Shown: one piece after another, positions 1 through 9,300 of the stretch
Layout of the letters: each line of letters starts with the position of its first letter
Numbering within the stretch: position 1 is the first letter of the stretch
Assembly (NCBI RefSeq): GCF_031128465.2
Contig: NZ_CP155618.1
Span: 2,718,501-2,782,500 of the forward strand
Direction of reading: 5' to 3'
Length of the DNA stretch: 64,000 nt
DNA from: Mariniflexile litorale
GTDB taxonomy: Bacteria > Bacteroidota > Bacteroidia > Flavobacteriales > Flavobacteriaceae
Translations under genes and position numbers: made by a program
Notes under the pieces: model-generated
What the model was told of the DNA's origin: nothing
Databases searched by the model: none
What the model saw: only the letters and a program-made list of their open reading frames with translations

Positions 1-1
1 G

Positions 2-925
2 GAAGAATACGTGGTTTTTCACCACCGTTTCAAGCAATGGATGCAAGTGAATGGTATTGATACTTCTAAAAATTATACTCAAAAAGAGATTGATAAGCTT
101 ATTAAAAAATCGCCTTACCATAAAGCAACGTCTAATGATGTGGATTGGTTAAGCAAAGTAAGTATGCAAGGTGCTATCCAAAAATGGGTAGATCATTCTA
201 TAAGTGTTACGATTAATTTGCCTAACGATGCTACCGAAGAGTTGGTTGGTGCTTTGTATTTAAAAGCATGGGAAGTGGGTTGTAAAGGAGTGACAGTTTA
301 TAGAGATGGTTCGCGTTCAGGTGTGTTAATTGCTAATGAAGAGAAAGAAGATAAGCAGCAGGAATCGTTGACATCATTTCCTATCAAGCGTCCACAAAGT
401 TTGGAGGCTGATGTCGTTCGTTTTCAGAATAGCAAAGAAAAATGGATTGCCTTTATAGGGTTAATTGATGGTAGACCATATGAAATTTTTACAGGTTTGG
501 CCGATGATGAGGATGGTATTCTACTACCGCGTTGGGTGAATGAAGGTGTTATCATCAAAAACAGAAATGAAGATGGAACCTCGCGTTACGATTTTCAATA
601 TAAAAATATTAGAGGTTATAAAACCACTATAGAAGGCTTGTCTCATAAGTTCGACCCAGAGTTTTGGAATTATGCCAAATTAATCTCAAGTACGCTTCGT
701 CATGGGATGCCAATCGATAAAATAGTTGATTTAATTAATAGTCTGCAGCTAGATACAGCATCTATAAACACTTGGAAAAATGGTGTGGGGCGTGCGTTGA
801 AGCGCTATGTGGAAGATGGAACACAGGCCAAAGGACATGTGTGCGATAGTTGTAAGTCTGAAAACTTAATATACCAAGAAGGCTGCTTAACCTGTAAAGA
901 TTGTGGGTCTTCTAAGTGTGGATAG
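2..925 (+). CDS. nrdJ: Adenosylcobalamin-dependent ribonucleotide reductase (class II), C-terminal part
   Basis: The frame is already open at base 2, so only about the last 307 codons are present and the start lies outside the window. Class II reductases convert ribonucleotides to deoxyribonucleotides in the cytoplasm with adenosylcobalamin as radical source. The segment VSMQGAIQKWVDHSIS followed by TINLPNDATEE and GVTVYRDGSRSGVL is typical of the C-terminal barrel of the long NrdJ type, and the protein ends in a zinc-ribbon-like tail with CDSCK, CLTCKDC and SKCG. A strong hairpin terminator follows 17 bases after the stop. With the B12-dependent mutase at 6.4 kb it makes this strain a cobalamin user. 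Family assignment is sure; completeness of the upstream part cannot be judged. Confidence 0.9.
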   Translation, partial: EEYVVFHHRFKQWMQVNGIDTSKNYTQKEIDKLIKKSPYHKATSNDVDWLSKVSMQGAIQKWVDHSISVTINLPNDATEELVGALYLKAWEVGCKGVTVYRDGSRSGVLIANEEKEDKQQESLTSFPIKRPQSLEADVVRFQNSKEKWIAFIGLIDGRPYEIFTGLADDEDGILLPRWVNEGVIIKNRNEDGTSRYDFQYKNIRGYKTTIEGLSHKFDPEFWNYAKLISSTLRHGMPIDKIVDLINSLQLDTASINTWKNGVGRALKRYVEDGTQAKGHVCDSCKSENLIYQEGCLTCKDCGSSKCG

Positions 926-942
926 TAAGTTTTGGAATTAGT

Positions 943-982
943 AAAAATAGGAAGTTGATTTTAGAATTGACTTCCTATTTTT
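943..982. terminator. Bidirectional hairpin terminator
   Basis: Perfect 13-bp stem AAAAATAGGAAGT (943-955) and ACTTCCTATTTTT (970-982) with a 14-base loop. It sits between the converging nrdJ and ABC ATPase genes and carries A-run and T-run on either side, so it can serve both strands. Confidence 0.85.
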
Positions 983-985
983 TAT

Positions 986-1648
986 TTAATTCAAAGTGCC
1001 AGCGGATAAGTATTTGTAATCTTCTAATTCTTTTAAATCATTAATTAGTTTTGTACAGCCGTTTTTTATTAAGTAAATAGAGTCTGAAATATCAACGATA
1101 TGGTTATACATATGGTCGGTAATTATTATAGCTTTTTTATTTTTTTCTTCTTCAATAAGTGTTTTTATTTTTTCAATATGTAATGGTGATAAATGTGAAA
1201 AAGGCTCATCCAATAAAATGATTTTCTTATTGCTTTTTAAGACTATATAAGTTTCTATTAATCTGCGTTCTCCTCCAGATAGTCTATTGAAATGAATGTT
1301 TTTGTTTAGATGAAACATTTCAAAAGCGTTAACAAATCCTGCCCAAGGAATATTAAATAATTTGAAAGCAGTCTTCAATTTAACATTGTTTGGTATAAAA
1401 TGATGCTGAGGTAAATAGGTAACTTGATTTGTTAGGTATAATGGTTTTAATATGGGTTTATTGTCTATTCTAACTAGTTTGTATTTTGATTTTAACGAAC
1501 CAAAAATAATTTTTAAAAAACAGCTTTTGCCACTGCCATTGCTTCCTAAAATACCAGTGATTTTTCCTGTTTCAGATTTCAAATAAACACCACTTAAAAT
1601 ACATTTATCTTTAAAATAAAGTTCAATGTTGTCTATTTCTATTATCAT
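986..1648 (-). CDS. ABC transporter ATP-binding protein
   Basis: A single 220-residue ABC ATPase domain. Visible motifs in order: Walker A GSNGSGKS near residue 35, a Q-loop YLPQ near 80, signature LSGGE near 123, Walker B IILLDEP and the switch histidine in ITDH. It would power transport by a membrane partner. Its start overlaps by 4 bases the stop of the small membrane protein upstream (1645-1932), so the two are very likely translated together. The substrate is unknown. The pair is smaller than usual exporters: no permease of normal length is nearby, so either the 95-residue partner acts as an oligomer or the ATPase has another partner elsewhere. Confidence 0.85.
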   Translation of the reverse strand: MIIEIDNIELYFKDKCILSGVYLKSETGKITGILGSNGSGKSCFLKIIFGSLKSKYKLVRIDNKPILKPLYLTNQVTYLPQHHFIPNNVKLKTAFKLFNIPWAGFVNAFEMFHLNKNIHFNRLSGGERRLIETYIVLKSNKKIILLDEPFSHLSPLHIEKIKTLIEEEKNKKAIIITDHMYNHIVDISDSIYLIKNGCTKLINDLKELEDYKYLSAGTLN

Positions 1649-1932
1649 ACAAACTCCTTAAAGATTAGCAAAAATGGAATGCTTAGTATGGCATCAATAC
1701 AAAATAATAATGCGAATAATTTAATTGATGAAATTCCCATGTTATGGTAGAAAACTAATTTTCGTTTTATAGTATTTTCATTAGTTAAATACCAAATTAA
1801 AATAAGCATCAATAATTTAACAAAAAGCACTGGAATAATGTCATAATCCATAAAAGAAAGGAGGGTGTTAATCCCAAATGACCATATAATAAAGGGTCTG
1901 TAAAAAATGAATAATGAAAATAATTGCTGCAT
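1645..1932 (-). CDS. Small membrane protein paired with ABC ATPase
   Basis: Ninety-five residues with about three hydrophobic stretches (around 5-27, 30-50 and 70-92) separated by a short basic segment near 52-60. I do not recognise a family. The gene ends in an ATGA overlap with the ABC ATPase start, which argues that it is real and encodes the membrane partner of that ATPase. No signal peptide or catalytic motif is seen. Base composition is AT-rich like its partner and richer in A+T than the flanking nrdJ and prfA genes. Function as a mini-permease is inference. Confidence 0.6.
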   Translation of the reverse strand: MQQLFSLFIFYRPFIIWSFGINTLLSFMDYDIIPVLFVKLLMLILIWYLTNENTIKRKLVFYHNMGISSIKLFALLFCIDAILSIPFLLIFKEFV

Positions 1933-2022
1933 GATATTAGTAGTAACGTTAAAAGTTATAAATTATTCTGAAATTATATTGAATTGAAATAAACCTGGCT
2001 GTTAAAAATTCATAATTTATCG

Positions 2023-2030
2023 TATTTTTG
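2023..2030 (+). promoter_or_regulatory. Promoter -7 box for prfA
   Basis: TATTTTTG matches the Bacteroidota -7 consensus TAnnTTTG, 20 bases before the prfA start. No clear TTG -33 box is seen at the expected distance. Confidence 0.5.
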
Positions 2031-2050
2031 CTCCACAATTTAAAAGGTAG

Positions 2051-3127
2051 ATGTTAGACAAATTACAAATAGTAAAGCAACGTTTTGATGAGGTGAGCGA
2101 TTTGATTATCCAACCAGATATCATGACCGACCAAAAACGATACATTGCATTAAATAAAGAATATAAAGATCTTAAACTTCTTATTGATAAACGAGAGGAA
2201 TACATTGAAGTTACTAATAATTTAGCTGAAGCTGAAGATATTATTTCTGAAGGAGGGGATGCTGAAATGGTTGAAATGGCTAAAATGCAGTATGAAGAAG
2301 CCAAAGATCGAATTCCTAAGTTGGAAGACGAAATCAAAGTTCTTTTAATACCTAAAGATCCCGAAGATACTAAAAATGCTGTAGTGGAATTACGTGCAGG
2401 AACTGGTGGTGATGAAGCGAGTATTTTTGCCGGCGATTTATTTAGAATGTACAGCAAATACTGTGAAAGTAAAGGTTGGAAGGTTGATACAGTAGATTTT
2501 AGTGAAGGAACAAACGGTGGTTTTAAAGAAATCCAGTTTGAAGTTACTGGTGAAGATGTGTACGGTACTTTAAAATTTGAAGCAGGCGTACACCGCGTAC
2601 AACGTGTGCCGCAAACGGAAACACAAGGACGCGTGCATACTAGTGCAGCAACGGTTATGGTGTTTCCAGAAGCGGAAGAATTCGATGTAGAAATAAATCC
2701 AAAAGAAGTTAGAATCGATTTTTTCTGTTCTTCAGGTCCTGGTGGTCAGTCTGTAAATACTACTTATTCAGCAGTGCGTTTAACGCATATTCCAACGGGA
2801 TTAGTGGCACAATGTCAAGATCAAAAATCGCAACATAAAAATAAGGAAAAAGCATTTAAAGTATTGCGTTCTCGACTTTATGAAATGGAATTGGCTAAGA
2901 AAAATGAAGCCGATGCAGCAAAACGCGGTTCGATGGTAACATCTGGAGACAGAAGTGCTAAAATTAGAACGTATAATTACTCACAAGGGCGGGTAACCGA
3001 TCATAGAATTGGTTTAACGTTATACGACTTGTCAAATATCGTAAATGGCGACATACAAAGAATTATTGATGAATTACAATTAGCTGAAAACACTGAAAAG
3101 TTAAAGGCGAATAGTGATTTGATTTAA
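2051..3127 (+). CDS. prfA: Peptide chain release factor 1
   Basis: Release factor that recognises UAG and UAA stop codons in the ribosomal A site and triggers peptide release. The 358-residue length is normal for RF1. The catalytic GGQ is at residues 231-233 in [16 protein letters not shown], with the usual downstream [14 protein letters not shown] block. The codon-recognition tripeptide at 187-189 reads P-Q-T, where proteobacterial RF1 has P-A-T or P-V-T. The start ATG lies 20 bases after a TAnnTTTG box. It is followed by a small palindrome and then pyrF on the same strand. Confidence 0.95.
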   Translation: MLDKLQIVKQRFDEVSDLIIQPDIMTDQKRYIALNKEYKDLKLLIDKREEYIEVTNNLAEAEDIISEGGDAEMVEMAKMQYEEAKDRIPKLEDEIKVLLIPKDPEDTKNAVVELRAGTGGDEASIFAGDLFRMYSKYCESKGWKVDTVDFSEGTNGGFKEIQFEVTGEDVYGTLKFEAGVHRVQRVPQTETQGRVHTSAATVMVFPEAEEFDVEINPKEVRIDFFCSSGPGGQSVNTTYSAVRLTHIPTGLVAQCQDQKSQHKNKEKAFKVLRSRLYEMELAKKNEADAAKRGSMVTSGDRSAKIRTYNYSQGRVTDHRIGLTLYDLSNIVNGDIQRIIDELQLAENTEKLKANSDLI

Positions 3128-3139
3128 TCCCTATCAGAC

Positions 3140-3158
3140 TCTTTCCCAAAGGGAAAGA
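3140..3158. repeat. Small palindrome TCTTTCCC-AAA-GGGAAAGA
   Basis: Eight-bp perfect stem with a 3-base loop just after prfA. A close relative lies between grpE and dnaJ (24702-24719). No T-run follows, so it is not a typical intrinsic terminator; it fits a small dispersed intergenic palindrome. Confidence 0.5.
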
Positions 3159-3254
3159 CACTCTTGTATTATAAAAAACGTTTAAAATAAATTAAAATAG
3201 TGATTTTGTATTTAAATCTTTAGGGTTTGAGGTATGATTAATCACATAACAGTT

Positions 3255-3269
3255 TCCTCTTTTGGAGGA
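3255..3269 (+). promoter_or_regulatory. Hairpin enclosing a Shine-Dalgarno-like site before pyrF
   Basis: TCCTC (3255-3259) pairs with GAGGA (3265-3269). The latter is part of GGAGGA, an unusually good Shine-Dalgarno sequence for this phylum, 7 bases ahead of the pyrF ATG. Folding would hide it. A TGATTAATCA palindrome lies just upstream (3235-3244). Confidence 0.35.
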
Positions 3270-3276
3270 TTGAGGA

Positions 3277-4092
3277 ATGACAACAAACCAACTTATCTCG
3301 GAAATCAAAAAAAAACAATCCTTTCTATGCATTGGGTTAGATGTCGATTTAAATAAAATACCACAGCATCTTTTAAAAGAAGAAGACCCTATTTTTGCTT
3401 TTAATAAAGCAATCATAGATGCAACACATCATTTATGTGTTGCCTATAAACCAAACACCGCCTTTTACGAAGCCTATGGTTTAAAAGGTTGGAAAGCTTT
3501 AGAAAAAACGATCCGTTATATAAACAAAAACCATCCAGAAATTTTCACGATAGCCGACGCTAAACGTGGTGATATAGGGAATACTAGTACCATGTATGCG
3601 AAAGCTTTTTTTGAAGATTTAGCATTTGATTCGGTTACTGTAGCACCGTATATGGGGAAAGATTCTGTCGAGCCTTTTTTAGCTTTTGAAGACAAACATA
3701 CCATTCTATTGGCATTAACCTCAAACGAAGGCGCTTTCGATTTTCAAACGAAAACAGTAGATGGGAAAGAGTTATATAAACAGGTGTTAGAAACTTCAAA
3801 AACTTGGAAAAACTCTAAAAACTTAATGTATGTTGTAGGGGCTACAAAAGCAGAATATTTAGCAGATATTAGAAATATTATTCCTGATAGTTTTTTATTG
3901 GTTCCAGGAGTTGGTGCACAAGGGGGTAATTTACAAGAGGTTTGCAAATATGGAATGAATGCCCAAGTTGGTTTGCTAATCAATTCTTCAAGAGGCATTA
4001 TTTATGCTTCCAAGAATGAAGATTTTGCACAAGTTGCAGTCACCAAAGCCTTAGAACTTCAGCGTGAAATGCAAGTTATTTTATCTAAATAG
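3277..4092 (+). CDS. pyrF: Orotidine 5'-phosphate decarboxylase (long type)
   Basis: Decarboxylates orotidine monophosphate to UMP, the last step of pyrimidine synthesis. The 271-residue length fits the longer, type 2 PyrF subfamily. The N-terminal [14 protein letters not shown] and the catalytic Asp-Ala-Lys-Arg-Gly-Asp-Ile-Gly block ([13 protein letters not shown]) are intact, followed by [16 protein letters not shown] and the phosphate-binding [11 protein letters not shown]. The start is supported by GGAGGA 7 bases upstream. It is monocistronic here: a TGATTAATCA palindrome and the small hairpin precede it, and the next genes are on the other strand. Confidence 0.93.
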   Translation: MTTNQLISEIKKKQSFLCIGLDVDLNKIPQHLLKEEDPIFAFNKAIIDATHHLCVAYKPNTAFYEAYGLKGWKALEKTIRYINKNHPEIFTIADAKRGDIGNTSTMYAKAFFEDLAFDSVTVAPYMGKDSVEPFLAFEDKHTILLALTSNEGAFDFQTKTVDGKELYKQVLETSKTWKNSKNLMYVVGATKAEYLADIRNIIPDSFLLVPGVGAQGGNLQEVCKYGMNAQVGLLINSSRGIIYASKNEDFAQVAVTKALELQREMQVILSK

Positions 4093-4095
4093 TAA

Positions 4096-4236
4096 TTATC
4101 CGTTTACAGTTTGTGAGTAGTCTACCTTATGGATGTCTTCCACAAAGTTCGAAATTATTTTTTCAATTTCTTTTAAACTCATTAACTTATTTAAGTTGGG
4201 TTTAATTTTGCCAACTTTACAAAAATGTGGACTCAT
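4096..4236 (-). CDS. Small ORF or remnant downstream of pyrF
   Basis: A 46-codon frame starting MSPHFCKVGKIKP. The same frame stays open upstream to 4284, and the upstream translation (HPKLTNFRNLYKKEA) looks protein-like, so this may be the tail of a decayed longer gene rather than a complete one. No promoter or family is recognised. Real status is uncertain. Confidence 0.3.
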   Translation of the reverse strand: MSPHFCKVGKIKPNLNKLMSLKEIEKIISNFVEDIHKVDYSQTVNG

Positions 4237-4320
4237 AGCTTCTTTTTTGTATAAATTACGGAAGTTTGTCAGTTTTGGATGTGACTAAAAAGTTAAAGAA
4301 TTAATAAAAAAAAGAAGAAA

Positions 4321-4512
4321 TTAAAATTTCACTTGATTTCTTGAAAAATACCGGAGTGTATTTAGTTTGTTAAGTAAACGCATAGCTCGAAATTCTGCAA
4401 CATCGCTAAGCTCTGAATCTGTTTGACGGAAATTATATGCTTGTTCCATCAGCTCTTTATATTGCTCATCGAGTTTTTTTTGACGATTTGTTATGATATC
4501 ATTAGCGCTCAT
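4321..4512 (-). CDS. Short helical protein resembling the Lacal_2735 family
   Basis: A 63-residue, charged, mostly helical protein without signal peptide or membrane segment. The pattern DEQYKELMEQAYNF followed by TDSELSDVAEFRA resembles the small Lacal_2735 family seen throughout Flavobacteriia (short coiled-coil-forming proteins of unknown role). It stands alone between the pyrF region and the DUF4197 gene. The assignment is from memory of the pattern and is tentative; the gene itself is plausible from its compact composition. Confidence 0.55.
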   Translation of the reverse strand: MSANDIITNRQKKLDEQYKELMEQAYNFRQTDSELSDVAEFRAMRLLNKLNTLRYFSRNQVKF

Positions 4513-4623
4513 ATATACGTCTGATTAACAGATAACTAAATATACATTTTTTATTCAGAAATGTGATGATATATTTAATTTATTTTTCAAACACTAAAAA
4601 AAAATGAGTAAATAAGTCTATTT

Positions 4624-5328
4624 TTAGTCTTGTAGAGCAAATACTTTTTTCAATAAATCTGTAGTTCTAGACGATAAATTGTTACGAATTTCTTTTTCTT
4701 CAACGGCAATCATTGTGTAAACACCTTTTAAGGCTTCACCAGTAACATAATCTGTTAAATCAGGATTTACATCAGAAGTAAAAGGAATGCTGTTATATTT
4801 ATTTATAAGATTACTCCAAATTTCATCAGCTCCCACTTTACTAAATGAATTTTTTATTACAGGATTGAATTTAGCATATAATGCAGTTTGGGTTTTACCG
4901 TTTAGATATTGGGTTGCTGCATCATCGCTACCAATTAATATGTTTTTTGCATCTGCAAATGTGATGCCCTTAACAGCGTCAATAAATATTGGAGTAGCTT
5001 CTTTTACAGCATCTTCGGCAGCTCTATTAAGTGCTTTTAAACCTTCATCTGCTAATTTGCTTAAACCAATATCTCTAAGACCTTTATCTACTTTCTGTAA
5101 TTCTTCGGGTAATAAAATTTTAACCAGATTGTTTTTATAAAATCCATCGGTTTGCGTTAATTTTGCAACTTGTTTTTCAATTCCAAAATCTAAGGCTTGT
5201 CTTAAACCTGCAGCAATTTCATCATTTCCAAGACCAACTCCTTGTGGTAATTGATTAACAACTTGTTGTAATTCTGCACAGGCAGTAAGATTTAAAACTA
5301 AAAGGAATAATGAAATTTTACGAATCAT
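4624..5328 (-). CDS. DUF4197 lipoprotein
   Basis: A 234-residue protein with a lipoprotein signal: MIRKISLFLLVLNLTAC, cysteine at 17. The mature part has the features of DUF4197: GLRQALDFGIEKQV near the start, repeated short helices, and the end segment DYVTGEALKGVYTMIAVEEKEIR. It should be anchored to a membrane facing the periplasm or, in this phylum, the outer membrane. No catalytic residues are known for the family. It is apparently monocistronic, transcribed away from purU with a 42-base gap. Confidence 0.8.
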   Translation of the reverse strand: MIRKISLFLLVLNLTACAELQQVVNQLPQGVGLGNDEIAAGLRQALDFGIEKQVAKLTQTDGFYKNNLVKILLPEELQKVDKGLRDIGLSKLADEGLKALNRAAEDAVKEATPIFIDAVKGITFADAKNILIGSDDAATQYLNGKTQTALYAKFNPVIKNSFSKVGADEIWSNLINKYNSIPFTSDVNPDLTDYVTGEALKGVYTMIAVEEKEIRNNLSSRTTDLLKKVFALQD

Positions 5329-5370
5329 GGTTTTTGAATTTGAGGTTCTTAAGATGGTAAATATAAGTAA

Positions 5371-6225
5371 TTAAGAGAAAATAATAGTTTTATTATTATA
5401 AACCATTACTTTTCTATTGGTATGTAGTTTAATGGCATTAGCCAATACTATTTTTTCTAAATCGCGTCCTTTGGCAATTAAATCTTCGATAGAATGTGAA
5501 TGAGACACACGGGTAACACCTTGGTCTATAATGGGGCCAGCATCTAGTTCTTCGGTGACATAATGACTCGTAGCTCCAATAATTTTTACGCCGCGTTTAA
5601 ATGCCGAGTGGTATGGTTTGGCACCCACAAATGCAGGTAAAAACGAATGGTGTATGTTAATTATTTTGTTAGGATACTTGGTAATTAATTTTTCAGAAAT
5701 AATTTGCATGTACCTTGCTAAAACAATAAAATCAATTTTATATTTTTCTAATAGTGCCAATTGTTGTTGTTCAGCTTCTTGCTTGGTGTCTTTGGTTACA
5801 GGAATGTGATAAAACGGAATTTTAAAACTATCTGCAATTGGTTTTAAATCTAAATGATTACTAACTATAAAAGGTATTTCTAAATTAAGTTCACCAGAAT
5901 TGTAACGCCCTAATAAATCGTATAAGCAGTGGTCGTATTTAGAAATAAACAAGGCCATTTTAGGTTTTCTAGCCGACGAATAAATACGCCATTTCATTCC
6001 AAATTTTCCAGCTAAATTGTTTTTAAATGCTTCTTTAAATTTATCGGCGGTAAAAGATTCATGAATAAATTCGCTTTCTAAACGCATAAAAAAAATATTT
6101 TGCTCTCTATCAACATGTTGGTCTATATACACAATATTACCTTGTTTTTCAGCAACAAAATTGGTTACAGAAGCAATAATATTTGGACGGTCTTTACAAT
6201 GAATTAGAATAGTAATCTTTTGCAT
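5371..6225 (-). CDS. purU: Formyltetrahydrofolate deformylase
   Basis: Hydrolyses 10-formyltetrahydrofolate to formate and tetrahydrofolate, balancing one-carbon pools and supplying formate for purine synthesis. Of 284 residues, about 1-80 form an ACT-type regulatory domain (ILIHCKDRPNIIASVTNF) and the rest a formyltransferase fold. Visible catalytic features are NIHHSFLPAFVGAKPYH and IGATSHYVTEELDAGPIIDQ. A TAnnTTTG box lies 22 bases upstream of the start. The gene diverges from icmF. Confidence 0.92.
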   Translation of the reverse strand: MQKITILIHCKDRPNIIASVTNFVAEKQGNIVYIDQHVDREQNIFFMRLESEFIHESFTADKFKEAFKNNLAGKFGMKWRIYSSARKPKMALFISKYDHCLYDLLGRYNSGELNLEIPFIVSNHLDLKPIADSFKIPFYHIPVTKDTKQEAEQQQLALLEKYKIDFIVLARYMQIISEKLITKYPNKIINIHHSFLPAFVGAKPYHSAFKRGVKIIGATSHYVTEELDAGPIIDQGVTRVSHSHSIEDLIAKGRDLEKIVLANAIKLHTNRKVMVYNNKTIIFS

Positions 6226-6246
6226 TTAATTAAAATGATTTAAGTT

Positions 6247-6254
6247 CAAAATTA
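6247..6254 (-). promoter_or_regulatory. Promoter -7 box for purU
   Basis: On the minus strand TAATTTTG fits TAnnTTTG, 21 bases before the purU ATG. A -33 box is not clear. Confidence 0.45.
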
Positions 6255-6314
6255 ACTTAAAAATTAGATACGTATCAGGTGTGATTATAATTTTAGATAA
6301 TCGTTTGTAAATGC

Positions 6315-6343
6315 TTGATTTTTTTGAATATTTCGTAAATTTG
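6315..6343 (+). promoter_or_regulatory. Promoter for icmF
   Basis: TTG at 6315-6317 and TAAATTTG at 6336-6343 with 18 bases between them, matching the Bacteroidota -33/-7 arrangement. The start codon is 28 bases downstream. Confidence 0.55.
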
Positions 6344-6370
6344 AGCTATGTATACTAATATATTTTCAAA

Positions 6371-9300
6371 ATGATGTCAATAGAACCTTATAAACCAAAA
6401 CATAAAGTTAGAATTGTGACTGCGGCATCCTTGTTTGATGGACATGATGCTTCTATAAATATCATGCGTCGTATTATTCAGGCAACTGGAGTAGAAGTGA
6501 TTCACTTAGGGCACGACAGAAGTGTGGAGGAAGTAGTAAATACCGCCATTCAAGAAGATGTAAATGCGATTTGTTTGACTTCGTATCAAGGTGGACACAA
6601 TGAGTATTTTAGATATATGTTCGATTTGTTGAAGGAAAAAGGGGCAGAACATATAAAGATTTTTGGCGGCGGCGGCGGCGTTATTTTACCATCTGAAATT
6701 AAAGAGTTGATGGATTATGGGATTACCCGTATTTATTCACCAGACGATGGTAGAGGAATGGGGTTACAAGGTATGATAAATGATTTGGTTGAAAAATCGG
6801 ATTATCCCACTCCAGATTTCCCTAAAGATGAAAATGTTTTGCAATCCCTTAAAAACAAGAATGTAAATACTATTGCTCGATTAATTTCATTTGCAGAAAA
6901 TAGACATGATGAATTTGAAAAAAGCTTTTCCCCTTTAGTGAAAACGGGAAAGGGGGATGTACTAGGAATTACAGGAACTGGTGGTGCTGGAAAATCAAGT
7001 TTGGTAGATGAGTTAGTGCGTCGTTTTTTAATTGACTTTCCTGAAAAAACAATCGGAATTATTTCGGTAGATCCCTCAAAACGAAAAACAGGGGGAGCAC
7101 TCTTGGGTGATAGAATTCGCATGAATGCTATTAATAATTCGCGAGTTTATATGCGTAGTTTAGCAACTCGTCAATCAAATTTAGCGCTTTCAAAATATGT
7201 GCATGAGGCTATTGAAGTGTTGAAAGCTGCGGAATACGATTTAATTATTTTAGAAACATCAGGAATCGGACAGTCGGATACCGAAATTATAGAACATAGC
7301 GATGTATCATTATATGTGATGACACCAGAATTTGGTGCTGCAACCCAATTGGAAAAAATTGATATGCTCGATTTTGCCGATTTGGTAGCCATAAATAAAT
7401 TTGACAAAAGAGGATCTTTAGATGCGTTGCGTGATGTGAAAAAGCAGTACATGCGCAATAATAATCTTTGGGATGCCCCTCAAGAGCAACTGCCAGTTTT
7501 TGGAACTATAGCTTCACAATTTAACGACCCTGGTATGAATACGCTTTACAAGGCAGTTATTGATAAGTTAGTTGAAAAAGCTTCGGCAGATTTAGAATCA
7601 ACATTCACTATTTCAGATGAAATTAGTGAGAAGATTTTTGTTATTCCGCTAGCAAGAATTCGTTATTTATCTGAAATAGCAGAGAATAACCGAGCGTATG
7701 ATGCTAAAGCTAACAAACAAGTTGAAGTGGCTCAAAAACTCTTTGGTATTTATAAAACTATTGAATCTGTTTTAAACGTCATTGCGAGTGTAACGAAGCG
7801 ATCTTTTCTTGATAAGTACGGCATTAATAATGATGAGATTCTAATCTATTCAACTGCCGAAAACAAAGAGTTTATTAAATTATTAGTATCAGAATTCGAT
7901 CGTGTCAAACGAAACCTTGATCCTTATAATTGGGATATTATAACGAGTTGGGAAGACAAGATAAATAGGTATAAGAACCCTGTGTACAACTTTAAAGTTC
8001 GTGATAAAGACATAGACATTAAAACACATTCAGAGTCACTTTCTCATTTACAAATTCCAAAAGTAGTCCTACCTAAATATCAAGCTTGGGGTGATGTTTT
8101 AAAATGGGTACTACAAGAAAATGTGCCAGGGGAATTCCCTTACACATCAGGATTGTATCCTTTTAAAAGAACAGGTGAAGACCCAGCACGTATGTTTGCA
8201 GGCGAAGGCAGTCCCGAGCGCACCAATAAACGATTTCATTATGTAAGTGCAGGTTTACCAGCAAAACGTTTGTCTACCGCTTTTGATAGCGTGACGCTTT
8301 ATGGAAACGATCCTGATTTACGTCCGGATATCTATGGAAAAATTGGTAATGCAGGGGTAAGTATTTGTTGTTTAGACGATGCTAAAAAATTGTATTCGGG
8401 TTTTAATTTGTTTGATGTTATGACGTCGGTGAGTATGACCATCAACGGACCTGCTCCCATGCTTTTAGGGTATTTTATGAATACAGCTATAGATCAACAA
8501 TGTGAAATTTATATAAGGGAAAATAATTTAGAAAAAGAAGTTGAAGATAAAATAACAAAACTTTATAAAGGTAAAAAGCGACCCAAATACAATGGAAAAT
8601 TACCAGAAGGAAATAATGGTTTGGGTTTGATGCTTATAGGTGTTACTGGTGATCAAGTGTTACCTGCTAAGGTATACCACAATATAAAAACAAAAACCAT
8701 AGCCCAAGTTCGTGGAACTGTACAAGCTGATATTCTAAAAGAAGACCAAGCGCAAAACACCTGTATATTTTCAACAGAATTTGCACTGCGTTTAATGGGC
8801 GATGTTCAGGAGTATTTTATTGAAAATAATGTGCGTAATTTTTATTCGGTGTCTATTTCGGGCTATCATATTGCTGAAGCGGGTGCAAATCCTATCACGC
8901 AATTGGCTTTAACCTTATCGAATGGGTTCACTTATGTGGAATATTATTTAAGCCGAGGCATGGATATTAATAAATTTGGCCCCAATTTATCTTTCTTTTT
9001 CTCAAATGGCATTGATCCTGAGTATGCTGTTATTGGTCGTGTAGCCCGCAAAATTTGGGCAAAAGCTATGAAGTTTAAATATCAGGCAAACGAACGAGCT
9101 CAAATGCTTAAATATCATATTCAAACATCTGGTAGGAGTTTGCATGCTCAGGAAATCGATTTTAATGATATTCGCACTACACTACAAGCACTATATGCTA
9201 TATACGATAATTGTAATTCACTACATACCAATGCTTACGATGAGGCGATTACGACGCCAACCGAAGAGTCGGTGCGCCGGGCTATGGCAATTCAGCTAAT

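Noticed and set aside
2017-2457. Long minus-strand frame over the start of prfA
   Set aside because: It lies opposite strongly conserved prfA codons and shows the serine-rich composition typical of a shadow frame.
6926-6957. CCCCTTT/AAAGGGG inverted repeat inside icmF
   Set aside because: It falls in the linker before the GTPase domain and its codons are read normally; 7-bp arms are within chance.
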